NCBI RefSeq assembly: GCF_005047595.1
Contig: NZ_SUPL01000004.1
Location: forward strand, 124,001-188,000
Direction of reading: 5' to 3'
Length of the DNA: 64,000 nt
Origin: Pontimicrobium aquaticum
GTDB taxonomy: Bacteria > Bacteroidota > Bacteroidia > Flavobacteriales > Flavobacteriaceae
Positions 27,127 through 35,473 of the stretch are shown piece after piece; positions within the stretch are counted from its first letter, which is position 1; each line of letters starts with the position of its first letter. Both the position numbers and the translations under genes were made by a program. The notes under the pieces are model-generated. The model saw nothing but the letters and a program-made list of their open reading frames with translations. It had not been told where the DNA came from and did not search any database.

Positions 27127-27723
27127 ATGAATGCACGTTATAATCGTATTTCAACGATAACGCAAAACATTGAAAGACAAGTAGCCAAAACACAACCTAA
27201 TGAGCAACTTTACAATGATGTAATTAGTGGCTCAGTACCATTTGCTGACCGTCCGCAAGGCTTAAAGTTAATTCAGGATATAAAAGAGGACAAGATAAAA
27301 TATGTTACAGTAAGTAGCATTGATAGACTGGGACGGAATACCTTAGATATTCTACAAACTATTGAATTGTTTAATGAAAGTGGGGTTAACTTACGTGTTG
27401 ATAATTTAGGTATTGAGAGTATGACTAAAGGGAAGCCAAATCAAGTATTTAAGTTGATTATAAGTGTAATGAGTAATGTAAGTGAAATGGAGCGAGAAGC
27501 TATTTTAGAAAGGCAAAGGGAAGGAATCTCTCTTGCTAAACTAAAAGGAGTTTACAAAGGTAGAGTTAAAGGCTCGAAGGAATCGAAGAAAGAATTTTTA
27601 GTAAAATACAAAAATGTAAGCAGGCAATTAAAAAAAGGAAAGTCTTTACGAGATATTGCTAAACTATGTGATGTTAGTTTGGGTACAGTCCAAAAAGTTA
27701 AAGCTTATCAAGATGTTAGTTAA
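27127..27723 (+). CDS. Small serine recombinase (resolvase/invertase type)
   Basis: This is a 198-residue recombinase of Hin/Tn3-resolvase size. The N-terminus YNRISTITQNIERQ carries the nucleophile Ser9 and the conserved Arg. The SSIDRLGRNTLDIL motif near residue 60 and MEREAILERQREGISLAK helix (split across the domain junction) are diagnostic, and the C-terminal HTH is KGKSLRDIAKLCDVSLGTVQKV. It is distinct from the large integrase at the left end. It may resolve replicated or dimeric forms of the island, or invert DNA. The palindrome and repeat block upstream are its likely sites. Confidence 0.9.
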   Translation: MNARYNRISTITQNIERQVAKTQPNEQLYNDVISGSVPFADRPQGLKLIQDIKEDKIKYVTVSSIDRLGRNTLDILQTIELFNESGVNLRVDNLGIESMTKGKPNQVFKLIISVMSNVSEMEREAILERQREGISLAKLKGVYKGRVKGSKESKKEFLVKYKNVSRQLKKGKSLRDIAKLCDVSLGTVQKVKAYQDVS

Positions 27724-27728
27724 ATTTA

Positions 27729-28466
27729 TTATGCAGCGCATAGATATTTGTTATTTTTTTTGTTGTGTTCCATAATGGTAGTCCACCGTCTCTTTACCGT
27801 ACTTAAACTTATTTTTGATGCATCAGATAATTGTATCTGGGTCATTCCGTCTTTATATGCTTCTAAAAGAATTTGAAGGTTTTTATTAAGTTTTTTCTTT
27901 CCGCTGTCTTTATTACATAAATCAGTTTTTTCTTGTGGCGATAATTCATAATCTGGATTCCAAACGATATTAAGATACTTTTTTCGACCATCAAAAGGAA
28001 AAGGTTCAGAAACTACCTTATTAACTATATCTTCAATCTTTTTAAATGATTTGGTTCTTTCTTCTGTTTGTTTAAAAACGTGATTAATTGGTGCATAGAA
28101 ATGGTAAATTTGATTAGCCAAAGAAATTAAACTTTCCTTTTTAGCTTTTGTACAATAATAATAACCATTAATAATTGCAGTCAAAATTGGATAAAAGAGA
28201 AATAAAGAATTTGTTCTACTTTCAGGAAGTAAAACTTGCATATACTCAAATTTACCTTTTAAGAATGGCTCTCCGTTAAAATTCAATTTGCCCTTAACAA
28301 TATGCTTGTTTGAAGTAAGAACATTACCAAAGGGTTTAGCATAAATACTTTTACCCTTTTTTTCTACAGGGCTAATTTTAAGTCCAGGTAAAGGTTTACC
28401 TAAATTAAATAAGTCTAATAGCTCTTCCTTTGTATTAGATGTAGTTGCGATTATTTTATATTCCAT
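27729..28466 (-). CDS. Hypothetical protein with C-terminal HTH
   Basis: This is a 245-residue protein of no recognised family. The N-terminal two thirds are mixed (YKIIATTSNTKEELLDLF, then a hydrophobic SLFLFYPILTAIINGYYY helix near residue 100). The last 50 residues form a helix-turn-helix (KDGMTQIQLSDASKISLSTVKRRW). It faces the recombinase tail to tail with 5 bp between stops, and its promoter side opens onto the structured right end. By position it could be a control or directionality factor for the island. That role is inference. Confidence 0.6.
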   Translation of the reverse strand: MEYKIIATTSNTKEELLDLFNLGKPLPGLKISPVEKKGKSIYAKPFGNVLTSNKHIVKGKLNFNGEPFLKGKFEYMQVLLPESRTNSLFLFYPILTAIINGYYYCTKAKKESLISLANQIYHFYAPINHVFKQTEERTKSFKKIEDIVNKVVSEPFPFDGRKKYLNIVWNPDYELSPQEKTDLCNKDSGKKKLNKNLQILLEAYKDGMTQIQLSDASKISLSTVKRRWTTIMEHNKKNNKYLCAA

Positions 28467-28485
28467 AATTCATAGCTTGTATTCG

Positions 28486-28493
28486 CAAAATTA
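28486..28493 (-). promoter_or_regulatory. -7 element of the HTH gene at 27729-28466
   Basis: On the minus strand this reads TAATTTTG (TAnnTTTG), with TTG 20 nt upstream, a full Bacteroidota promoter. It gives a leader of about 15 nt. Confidence 0.65.
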
Positions 28494-28540
28494 TAGCTAT
28501 AGTTAGGAGCATCCAATTATGTCATAAAAAGTGAAGAAAA

Positions 28541-28559
28541 CCCTACTAAACCAGTAGGG
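28541..28559. repeat. 7-bp hairpin in the right-end non-coding block
   Basis: CCCTACT, loop AAACC, then AGTAGGG. A T-rich tail (GGTTTTTC) follows on the + strand, but no + strand gene ends here. Confidence 0.55.
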
Positions 28560-28743
28560 GTTAGGGTCGGTTTTTCTTTATATTATTATTATATACTGTA
28601 TGACACCTAATTTTTTTAAAAAAGTAAGGTTGGAAACATAAAATACTAACAGTTAAAAACTTTTACTCAAATTTAGATTTTGATTAAAAGATAGACTTAA
28701 AAGAATCGAGTTAAAAAAAAAGATTATCAGGTGGTAAATTAAA

Positions 28744-28815
28744 GTGCTTCGCACACAAGAAATGCACCTGTAAAATTAAGTTTTTTGGTTAAAACCGACG
28801 TGCCGTCTGGTGTGC
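28744..28815. repeat. GC-rich mini-hairpin cluster
   Basis: GTGC-TTC-GCAC (28744-28754) and GACG-TGC-CGTC (28797-28807) are two tight 4-bp hairpins. GCACAC (28751-28756) can also pair with GTGTGC (28810-28815). The local G+C stands out from the AT-rich surroundings. Confidence 0.5.
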
Positions 28816-28909
28816 TATTTTTAGGAGTATCTATATAAATAGAAGTTAATTGGCACGTATAGCTATTTTACCTTTATTAGATTATTTAATCAAAGGTATA
28901 ACCAGCTTT

Positions 28910-29001
28910 ATGATAGAGTTAGTTAAAGGGCGGTAGAAGCTGTTTTTATATTAAAAATTAGAAAATTCAAATCTGATCCGCCCATAAACTTATTCTATCA
29001 T
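28910..29001. repeat. 24-bp imperfect inverted repeat 86 bp from attR
   Basis: The arms 28910-28933 and 28978-29001 match at 20 of 24 bases, beginning ATGATAGA and ending GGGCGG, around a 44-bp AT-rich centre. It is flanked by ACCTTT/AAAGGT (28870-28896) and by a perfect dyad TTTAGATT (29017-29024)/AATCTAAA (29035-29042). No gene lies in 28467-29081, so this whole 615-bp block is non-coding and structured. Confidence 0.7.
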
Positions 29002-29087
29002 ATTTTAATTACTTAATTTAGATTTCTAAAATTCAATCTAAAAACTTTCTTATAGGTTCAATTTAAAGCTTTTAATTTATATTGCCT

Positions 29088-29106
29088 ACAAATTGTTTTA
29101 CAGCTG
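29088..29106. other. attR junction of the island
   Basis: The island arm ACAAATTGTTTTACA (29088-29102) is followed by the core GC (29103-29104) and then sirtuin codons TGGTATGAGT. Joined to the left arm it gives an imperfect palindromic attP centred on GC. Confidence 0.75.
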
Positions 29107-29750
29107 GTATGAGTGCCGAAAGCGACATTAAAACCTTTAGAGATGCCAACGGTTTATGGGAAGGTCATGATGTTATGAAGGTTGCGTCTCCTCAAGGCTT
29201 TGCAAAAAATCCTGAATTGGTTTTAGATTTTTACAATCAGCGTAGAAGACAGTTATTTAAAGTACAACCAAATACTGCTCATGTGGCGTTAGCTAATCTA
29301 GAAAAAGATTTTAACGTAACCATTGTCACACAAAATGTAGATGATTTACACGAGCGTGCTGGAAGTAGCAACGTGTTACATTTACATGGCGAATTGCTAA
29401 AAGTCCGTAGTACTTATGACGAATTTGATATTAAAACGTGGAACACCGATTTAGTTTTGGGTGACGTTTGCGAAAAAGGCTACCAATTACGACCACATAT
29501 TGTATGGTTTGGTGAAGCAGTACCAATGATAGAAAAAGCCATAGATATATGTGAAACAGCCGACGTATTACTAATTATTGGCACCTCAATGCAAGTATAT
29601 CCTGCAGCTAGTTTAATGCACTATGTAAATCCTGATACCAACATATTTTATATCGATCCAAAACCAGCAATGCATAGTAATTCGCAAGTCACAGTAATTG
29701 CTGAAAAGGCTACTGTTGGTGTTAAAGAAGTAATTAGGTTATTAAAGTAA
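29103..29750 (+). pseudogene. cobB: 3' body of the Sir2/CobB sirtuin gene, cut off by the island
   Basis: The frame carries nearly all of an NAD-dependent protein deacylase: GMSAESDIKTF, TQNVDDLHERAGS, the catalytic His in HLHGEL, RPHIVWFGEAVP and IIGTSMQVYPAA. It lacks its first nine codons and promoter (both at 9928). An in-frame TTG at 29082 in island DNA could restart it as PTNCFTAGMSAES, but this loses the first Gly of the GAG NAD-binding loop, so activity is doubtful. Excision should restore a normal gene of about 230 codons. Confidence 0.88.
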
Positions 29751-29811
29751 TTATTTTTAAAATAAAATTTATCATTTAACTATAAGCTAGGAAACAAAAA
29801 GTAGTATTATA

Positions 29812-29858
29812 TACGTAGTTCTACGTATTGAATTTCTTACTAAAAATAACTACCTTTG
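29812..29858 (+). promoter_or_regulatory. Promoter with palindrome upstream of the DUF4062 gene
   Basis: TTG (29828-29830) and TACCTTTG (29851-29858) are 20 nt apart, a textbook Bacteroidota promoter. Immediately upstream, TACGTAG (29812-29818) and CTACGTA (29821-29827) form a perfect dyad with a 2-nt centre touching the -33 element, a likely regulator site. Confidence 0.65.
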
Positions 29859-29953
29859 TTTAACAGTTGATATAAAACACCTGTATTAAGTTTATCGAAG
29901 TATTGAAACGTTAGATATCATCATATTGGCAATAATTAAACACACATAACTGA

Positions 29954-31129
29954 ATGGCAAAAACCGTTACCAAATACTCCATTTTTATCGCTTCCCCATC
30001 TGATTTACAAGAGGAAAGAATAGCAATTGAAGAAGTAACTAAAGAACTGAATTTAACTTTTGGAATTAAACAGAACATTGTAATTGAATTGTTAAAATGG
30101 GAAACCCATTCAGCGCCTGGAATATCAGAAATTCATCCACAAGAAATAATTAATGAAGATATAGGTAATGAATACGACATTTTCATAGGTTTATTATGGA
30201 AAAAATTTGGAACACCTACAGAAAAAACAGGTTCTGGCACGGAGGAAGAGTTTTTAAATGCATTTGATAGATTTAATAAAAAAGAAAATATTCAAGTGCT
30301 ATTTTATTTTAAGGACGCGGTTCCTAAATCTTTAAAAGAAATAAACGCTTCTGAATTAATAAAAATAGAAAACTTTAAAACTGACCTATGCGAAAAAAAA
30401 GCTCTGTATTGGGAATTTGATACTTGCGAAAATTTAAAAAATTTTTTAAGAATACATATTCCAAAAAGAATAACTAATCTAATTGAGAATTCTGATAAAA
30501 AGACAGAAAGAAAATTAGTTGAAACTATTATAGAAGAAGAGGAATATGGTTTATTAGACTACAGTGAAATGTTTGAGGATTTTATACATAACTCAACTAA
30601 TTCATTAACACAAATTTCCGAATCAACACAATGGATAGGAGCTGAAATTACCAAAAAAGCTGAAGAAATTACGAGGTTATCAAAACTACCAAATGTAAAT
30701 AATTCAGTTGTCAGAGAAACTTTTAAACGAACAGCTAAATTACTGGAAAATTATATTAATAGATTAAAAACCGAAACTCCAATATATTATACAAATTTTG
30801 AGGATGCTATTAAAGCCGGAAGCAATCTAGTAAATCTTTCTGACGATTTTAAAAATGATGATACAATTCACGAATTAGAAGAGTTAAAAGAATCTTTAAT
30901 TATACTCAGAACTTCACTACCTGACTCATTGGAATCTATGCTTTCTTTTTATGAAAGTGTGGAAAGCTTACCTAGAATTCAAAAAGACTTAAACATTGCA
31001 AAAAAGAAATTATTAATACAACTAGAAGATTTGATAGATAAATTGAGAAAGTCAATAAGTTTAACAACTGAGTTTTCTAACGAAATAGGAAATAAAATAG
31101 ATAAATTATCAATTGAAAACAAAAAATAA
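29954..31129 (+). CDS. DUF4062 domain protein with helical C-terminus
   Basis: This is a 391-residue cytosolic protein. Residues about 8-110 are a DUF4062 domain: YSIFIASPSDLQEERIAIEE, ELLKWETHSAPGI and YDIFIGLLWKKFGTPT. This domain heads many NTPase or repeat proteins of suspected signalling or defence function. The remaining ~200 residues are helical and coiled-coil-like with no NTPase motif, so this is a short stand-alone member. It lies outside the island, after the sirtuin body, with a leader of about 90 nt. Confidence 0.8.
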   Translation: MAKTVTKYSIFIASPSDLQEERIAIEEVTKELNLTFGIKQNIVIELLKWETHSAPGISEIHPQEIINEDIGNEYDIFIGLLWKKFGTPTEKTGSGTEEEFLNAFDRFNKKENIQVLFYFKDAVPKSLKEINASELIKIENFKTDLCEKKALYWEFDTCENLKNFLRIHIPKRITNLIENSDKKTERKLVETIIEEEEYGLLDYSEMFEDFIHNSTNSLTQISESTQWIGAEITKKAEEITRLSKLPNVNNSVVRETFKRTAKLLENYINRLKTETPIYYTNFEDAIKAGSNLVNLSDDFKNDDTIHELEELKESLIILRTSLPDSLESMLSFYESVESLPRIQKDLNIAKKKLLIQLEDLIDKLRKSISLTTEFSNEIGNKIDKLSIENKK

Positions 31130-31280
31130 TTTTTACTAACAATGCGCATAAAAAACTGCTTAATTCTAACTATATATGATATTTAAAACAAATAAAAAGC
31201 ATATTTTTAATCAGCCTAAAATTGCGCTTTCAAAATCCGTACTTTTCATGCTCTAAACCGTTAATCAAAATAAAAAAATA

Positions 31281-31333
31281 AATCCTTCGCTTTTACTTCG
31301 ACTTCGTTCAGTGTAACACTTAGAATGATACTG
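31281..31333. repeat. Degenerate REP-like repeat
   Basis: CTTCGCTTTTACTTCGACTTCG, read here in two overlapping pieces, is followed by TTCAGTGTAACACTTAGAATGA. It resembles the chromosomal palindromic repeats near 9818 and 32301 but is decayed. It abuts the purC stop. Confidence 0.35.
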
Positions 31334-32287
31334 TTACTTTTCACTTAAATACCCCAACACATTCTCCTCAATACGCTTTTGTATATTACTTACATTGGCT
31401 TTTACAAAAGGCTCTCCTGTAATATTTTCATACAATTCAATATAACGCTCGGAAACAGAAGCAATATAATCGTCACTCATTTCTGGAAGGATTTGTCCCT
31501 CAAGCCCTTGAAATCCGCTACTTATCAACCATTGGCGCACAAACTCTTTAGAGAGTTGCTTTTGTGCTTCTCCTCTATCCTGGCGTTCTTGATAACCGTC
31601 AGCATAAAAATAACGTGAGGAATCTGGAGTGTGGATTTCGTCAATCAAAACAATCTTTCCATCCTTGGTTTTACCGAATTCATATTTGGTATCTACCAAA
31701 ATTAAACCTCTGGAGGCAGCAATCTCACTTCCTCTTTTAAATAGCTTTCTAGTATAATCTTCTAAAATCAAGTAATCGTCCTCACTAACAATCCCTTTAG
31801 CAAGGATATCTTCACGCGAAATATCTTCATCATGGTCACCTTGTTCTGCTTTGGTTGCTGGTGTAATAATAGGTTCTGGAAATTTATCGTTCTCTTGCAT
31901 CCCTTCAGGCATTGGCACACCACAAAGCAAACGTTTTCCAGCCTTATACTCACGAGCCGCATGACCAGACATATAACCACGAATTACCATCTCCACTTTA
32001 AAAGGCTCACATAAATGCCCTACAGCCACATTAGGGTCTGGTGTGGCAAGCAACCAGTTTGGTACTAAATCTTCCGTAGCCTTCATCATTTTAGTGGCTA
32101 TCTGGTTTAGTATTTGTCCTTTATACGGAATACCTTTTGGCATGACTACATCAAATGCAGAGAGTCTGTCTGTAGCAATCATGACCAACACATCGTCATT
32201 AATATTATAAACTTCACGTACTTTTCCTTTATAAACACTTTTCTGACTTGGAAAATTGAAATTGGTATCTGTGATGGTATTGTTCAT
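31334..32287 (-). CDS. purC: SAICAR synthase
   Basis: This 317-residue enzyme joins aspartate to CAIR with ATP in step 8 of purine synthesis. [13 protein letters not shown] at the N-terminus is the ATP-binding opening, followed by [26 protein letters not shown] and [20 protein letters not shown] (in two strands), all hallmark motifs. The length is that of the longer bacterial/yeast-type PurC rather than the short ~240-residue form. It is cytosolic and probably monocistronic, bounded by REP-like repeats on both sides. Confidence 0.96.
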   Translation of the reverse strand: MNNTITDTNFNFPSQKSVYKGKVREVYNINDDVLVMIATDRLSAFDVVMPKGIPYKGQILNQIATKMMKATEDLVPNWLLATPDPNVAVGHLCEPFKVEMVIRGYMSGHAAREYKAGKRLLCGVPMPEGMQENDKFPEPIITPATKAEQGDHDEDISREDILAKGIVSEDDYLILEDYTRKLFKRGSEIAASRGLILVDTKYEFGKTKDGKIVLIDEIHTPDSSRYFYADGYQERQDRGEAQKQLSKEFVRQWLISSGFQGLEGQILPEMSDDYIASVSERYIELYENITGEPFVKANVSNIQKRIEENVLGYLSEK

Positions 32288-32300
32288 TTATTTATTTTTT

Positions 32301-32401
32301 GTCGTCTTTGCGAGAAGAGCAATGACGAAGTAATCTGATTGTTTAATATGTTATTTAAAAAGATTGCCACTACTGACTGTAAACGTCAGTATCACAATGA
32401 C
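32301..32401. repeat. REP-like palindromic repeat
   Basis: It runs from GTCGTCTTTGCGAGAAG to CACAATGAC and contains a perfect inner hairpin ACTGAC-N7-GTCAGT. It resembles the element at 9818-9904 and lies between purC and phoH. Confidence 0.55.
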
Positions 32402-32425
32402 AATTCTTTTTACTGCCAACTAATT

Positions 32426-33379
32426 TTATTCTCTGTTCTCAATATTTTTATAGGCTGCAATAACTTTCTTTACTAATTTATGGCGAATGACATCTTTATC
32501 ATCTAAAAAGATAATCCCTACACCATCAATATCCTTTAAAATAAGCAAGGCTTCTTTTAACCCAGAAATGGTACGTCTTGGTAAATCTATTTGCCCAGGA
32601 TCTCCAGTTAAAAGAAACTTTGCGTTTTTACCCATTCTGGTTAAAAACATTTTCATTTGTGCATGGGTAGTATTTTGTCCTTCATCTAAAATTACAAAAG
32701 CATTATCAAGTGTTCTACCTCGCATAAAAGCCAAAGGTGCTATTTGTATAATGCCTTTTTCTATATAGCCATCTAATTTCTCGTGAGGAATCATATCGCG
32801 TAATGCATCATACAACGGTTGCATGTAAGGGTCTAGTTTTTCTTTTAAATCACCTGGAAGAAATCCTAGGTTCTCACCAGCTTCTACTGCAGGACGCGTT
32901 AAAATAATGCGCTTTACTTCTTTATTTTTTAAAGCTTTTACAGCTAAAGCCACACCTGTATAGGTCTTACCTGTTCCAGCAGGACCAATAGCAAACACCA
33001 TATCGTTTTTACGCATGCTCTCAACTAGCTTTCGTTGATTAGCTGTTTGCGCCTTAATGAGTCTTCCTGCTACACCATGCACCAATACTTCTCCACTAGC
33101 CTCAGTAGTAGCATAATCATCACTTGACAGGCTAGTAAGCACACGTTCAATAACATTTTCGTCCAGTTTATTATACTTTCCAAAATGCGTCATAAGCATG
33201 GTTAAACGTCTGTCAAATTCTTCTAGTAATTCTTCATCACCAAAAGCTTTTAATTTATTTCCTCTGGCGACTATTTTTAATTTTGGAAAGTACTTTTTAA
33301 GAAGTTCTATATTGGCGTTTTGCGCGCCAAAAAATTCTTTTGGGCTTATCTCTTCAAGCTCGATAATTAATTCGTTCAA
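32426..33379 (-). CDS. phoH: PhoH-family ATPase
   Basis: This is a 317-residue P-loop protein. A KH-like N-terminal part precedes the PhoH domain. Walker A is GPAGTGKT near residue 133, the family motif RPAVEAGENLGFLPGD follows, Walker B is FVILDEGQN, and LTGDPGQIDLPR is the sensor motif. PhoH/YbeZ proteins associate with YbeY in rRNA and ribosome maintenance. The start is divergent from the SAM-hydrolase gene. Confidence 0.94.
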   Translation of the reverse strand: MNELIIELEEISPKEFFGAQNANIELLKKYFPKLKIVARGNKLKAFGDEELLEEFDRRLTMLMTHFGKYNKLDENVIERVLTSLSSDDYATTEASGEVLVHGVAGRLIKAQTANQRKLVESMRKNDMVFAIGPAGTGKTYTGVALAVKALKNKEVKRIILTRPAVEAGENLGFLPGDLKEKLDPYMQPLYDALRDMIPHEKLDGYIEKGIIQIAPLAFMRGRTLDNAFVILDEGQNTTHAQMKMFLTRMGKNAKFLLTGDPGQIDLPRRTISGLKEALLILKDIDGVGIIFLDDKDVIRHKLVKKVIAAYKNIENRE

Positions 33380-33419
33380 ATGCTGAAAAATTTTATAAAA
33401 TAAATCACTTTGGATTTAT

Positions 33420-33427
33420 TAGTTTTG
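33420..33427 (+). promoter_or_regulatory. -7 element of the SAM-hydrolase operon
   Basis: TAGTTTTG matches TAnnTTTG. A transcript starting about 33432 would begin after the alternative upstream ATG at 33410, which decides for the start at 33491. Confidence 0.6.
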
Positions 33428-33490
33428 TATGTCTCAAAAGTACAAAAATTAATAGCAAATAACTTTAAGAAAATATCAACAAATTTGCCA

Positions 33491-34327
33491 ATGGCAATCA
33501 TAACTTTAACAACAGATTTTGGAGAGAAGGATCACTTTGCTGGCGCAATTAAAGGTGCTATTTACAGTGAACAACCAGAAGTAAAAATTGTTGATATCTC
33601 ACACTCTGTGTCACCTTTTAGTATTTCAGAAGCCGCTTATATTATTCAAAATGCATATAGTAGCTTCCCAAAAGGTACCATTCATGTTATAGGTATTGAT
33701 TCTGAACTAAATCAAGAAAACAAACACATTGCTGTAAAACTTGATGACCACTACTTTATTTGTGCCAATAATGGTATTATGAGTATGATTTGCTCAGTGA
33801 TTGCACCTGAAAAAATAGTAGAAATCAATATTCATGATAAAATTGAAACAAGTTTTCCTGTACTAGATGTGTTTGTAAAAGTGGCTTGCCATATAGCTAG
33901 AGGTGGAACACTTGAAGTTGTTGGTAAAACTATTGATACTATAAAACCAATAAAAAATTTGATTCCGTTTGTTAATGACGAAAAGAATCAAATTATTGGA
34001 AATGTTATTTATATTGATAATTATGGTAACGTAGTCACCAATATAAGAAAGAAATTTTTTGAGGACATACAAAAAGGAAGAGCTTTTGAAATTTCGGCGA
34101 GGAATTATAAGTTTAAAACCATTTATTCAAAATATAGTGATGTTGTTAACTTTGATATAGAAGAAGATAAGCGTAATGATGAAGGAAAGGCACTGGTAGT
34201 TTTTAACTCTTCAAAATTTTTAGAAATTGCTATCTACAAGAGCAACACCACAACTGTTGGTAGTGCTTCAACACTCATGGGTTTGTCTATGAGAGATACT
34301 GTAACTATTAACTTTTTAAATGATTAA
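33491..34327 (+). CDS. SAM hydrolase (adenosyl-chloride synthase/DUF62 family)
   Basis: This 278-residue protein starts MAIITLTTDFGEKD, the standard opening with the substrate-binding Asp. It continues with VDISHSVSPFSISEAAYII, IGIDSELN, FICANNGIM and the C-terminal barrel with IYIDNYGNVVTNI. The family converts S-adenosylmethionine to adenosine and methionine; no chlorinase loop is apparent. A longer frame from 33410 is rejected because it begins before the promoter. It is followed by the ABM gene after 1 bp, suggesting an operon through gldFG. Confidence 0.9.
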   Translation: MAIITLTTDFGEKDHFAGAIKGAIYSEQPEVKIVDISHSVSPFSISEAAYIIQNAYSSFPKGTIHVIGIDSELNQENKHIAVKLDDHYFICANNGIMSMICSVIAPEKIVEINIHDKIETSFPVLDVFVKVACHIARGGTLEVVGKTIDTIKPIKNLIPFVNDEKNQIIGNVIYIDNYGNVVTNIRKKFFEDIQKGRAFEISARNYKFKTIYSKYSDVVNFDIEEDKRNDEGKALVVFNSSKFLEIAIYKSNTTTVGSASTLMGLSMRDTVTINFLND

Positions 34328-34328
34328 T

Positions 34329-34625
34329 ATGTTTGTACGAATTGTAAAAATGAGTTTTGACGACGCTAATATAAAACACTTTAAAAGTGTGTTTGAAACT
34401 CATAAAACATCAATACGACATTTTCCAGGTTGTCTTTTTTTAGAATTGTACCAAGATAAAAACCAACCAAATATATTTTTCACCTATAGTTACTGGAATG
34501 ATGAAACCGATTTAGAAAATTATAGAACCTCAGAATTGTTTAAAAACGTTTGGTCTAAAACCAAAACACTATTTAATGATAAACCGCAAGCTTGGAGTGT
34601 AGATAAAGTTGTAAGTTTACCGTAA
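34329..34625 (+). CDS. Antibiotic biosynthesis monooxygenase-like protein
   Basis: A 98-residue ABM-fold protein. The ATG at 34329 gives MFVRIVKMSF, the usual flavobacterial start, in preference to the ATG at 34320 inside the previous gene. The motif RHFPGCLFLELYQDKNQP, with an aromatic-rich second half (FFTYSYWNDETDLENYR), is typical of the dimeric ABM/Dabb fold. Role unknown. It sits in the conserved run between the SAM-hydrolase and gliding genes. Confidence 0.78.
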   Translation: MFVRIVKMSFDDANIKHFKSVFETHKTSIRHFPGCLFLELYQDKNQPNIFFTYSYWNDETDLENYRTSELFKNVWSKTKTLFNDKPQAWSVDKVVSLP

Positions 34626-34633
34626 AAAATTTA

Positions 34634-35473
34634 ATGTCATTAATTAGAAACATATATTATAAGCTTCCAGTCTCATTACGATATGTTGTAAGGCGTTTGG
34701 TTTATCTCCCATCTGATCTTTTTAGTAAGCGTGATGAATTAGTGCCACCTAAAGGAATGATATATACTGGAACTGGGGATTATTTAAAGGTTGGTGATAT
34801 GTTCTTTAAACATTTTCAAACCTATGGAAATTTCACACCGGAAAGTACCATATTAGACATAGGCTCAGGAATTGGACGCATGTCTATTCCATTTACAAAA
34901 TTTTTAAATAGTAAAGGGTCGTATAGAGGATTTGATGTTGTAAAAAAAGGGGTTAATTGGTGCACTAAACACATTACGTCAAAGTTTCCTAACTTCCAAT
35001 TTACTTATATACCTTTAAAAAATGATCTTTATAATTTATCAACAACTGATAAAGCAAGTAACTATAAGTTTCCCTATAAAGACAATGAATTCGATTTTGT
35101 ATTTCTAACTTCTGTATTTACGCATATGCTACCAGATGATGTTGACAACTATTTAAATGAAATTGGTCGTGTATTAAAATCTAACAAAAGATGCTTGGCG
35201 ACTTTTTTTATTTTAGATGATGTTTCTAGAGCATTAATGGTAAATTCTGATAAACATTTTAAATATCCAAGGAAGAATTATGCACTGATGAGTGAAAGAG
35301 TTAAAGAAGCCAACGTTGCTTATGATAAAGAATATTTATTTAAACTAATTCAGGATAAAGGATTTAGAATAGAAAAATACCTTGAAGGGTCTTGGTCAGG
35401 AAAAACAGATAACGTATTATCATATCAAGACATCCTTATTTTAAAAAAAAACTTAAATGCTAGCGATACTTAA
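34634..35473 (+). CDS. Class I SAM-dependent methyltransferase
   Basis: A 279-residue methyltransferase. Motif I is ILDIGSGIGRMSIPF near residue 76, the acidic strand-2 end is GFDVVKKG, and motif IV is FDFVFLTSVFTHM near 155, followed by a LNEIGRVLKSNKR motif VI region. The substrate is not evident; the layout resembles small-molecule or polysaccharide methyltransferases. Its 3' end overlaps the gldFG start by 17 bp, so the two are translationally linked. Confidence 0.85.
   Translation: MSLIRNIYYKLPVSLRYVVRRLVYLPSDLFSKRDELVPPKGMIYTGTGDYLKVGDMFFKHFQTYGNFTPESTILDIGSGIGRMSIPFTKFLNSKGSYRGFDVVKKGVNWCTKHITSKFPNFQFTYIPLKNDLYNLSTTDKASNYKFPYKDNEFDFVFLTSVFTHMLPDDVDNYLNEIGRVLKSNKRCLATFFILDDVSRALMVNSDKHFKYPRKNYALMSERVKEANVAYDKEYLFKLIQDKGFRIEKYLEGSWSGKTDNVLSYQDILILKKNLNASDT

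Larger units (their letters stand above)
9957..29104 (+). mobile_element. 19.15-kb serine-recombinase genomic island inserted in the sirtuin gene
   Basis: Both halves of one sirtuin reading frame flank this segment, the large serine recombinase is the first gene inside, and the island termini form an imperfect dyad, as expected of a rejoined attP. Cargo includes DNA-repair genes (umuD, umuC, SRAP), a helicase-nuclease, a DUF262/HNH gene with an M41-like protease, a HEPN-motif gene, XRE plus PIN genes and a second serine recombinase. No relaxase, conjugation genes or phage structural genes were seen, so it is probably an integrative element that moves with help or rarely. Confidence 0.85.

Noticed and set aside
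28541-28570. Hairpin plus T-rich tail as a + strand terminator
   Set aside because: No + strand gene ends here; it is kept only as a structural repeat.
9957-29104. Prophage or conjugative element
   Set aside because: No capsid, tail, portal, relaxase or conjugation genes were found among the cargo.
33410-33490. Extended start of the SAM hydrolase
   Set aside because: It starts before the -7 element; family members begin at MAIITLTTDFG.
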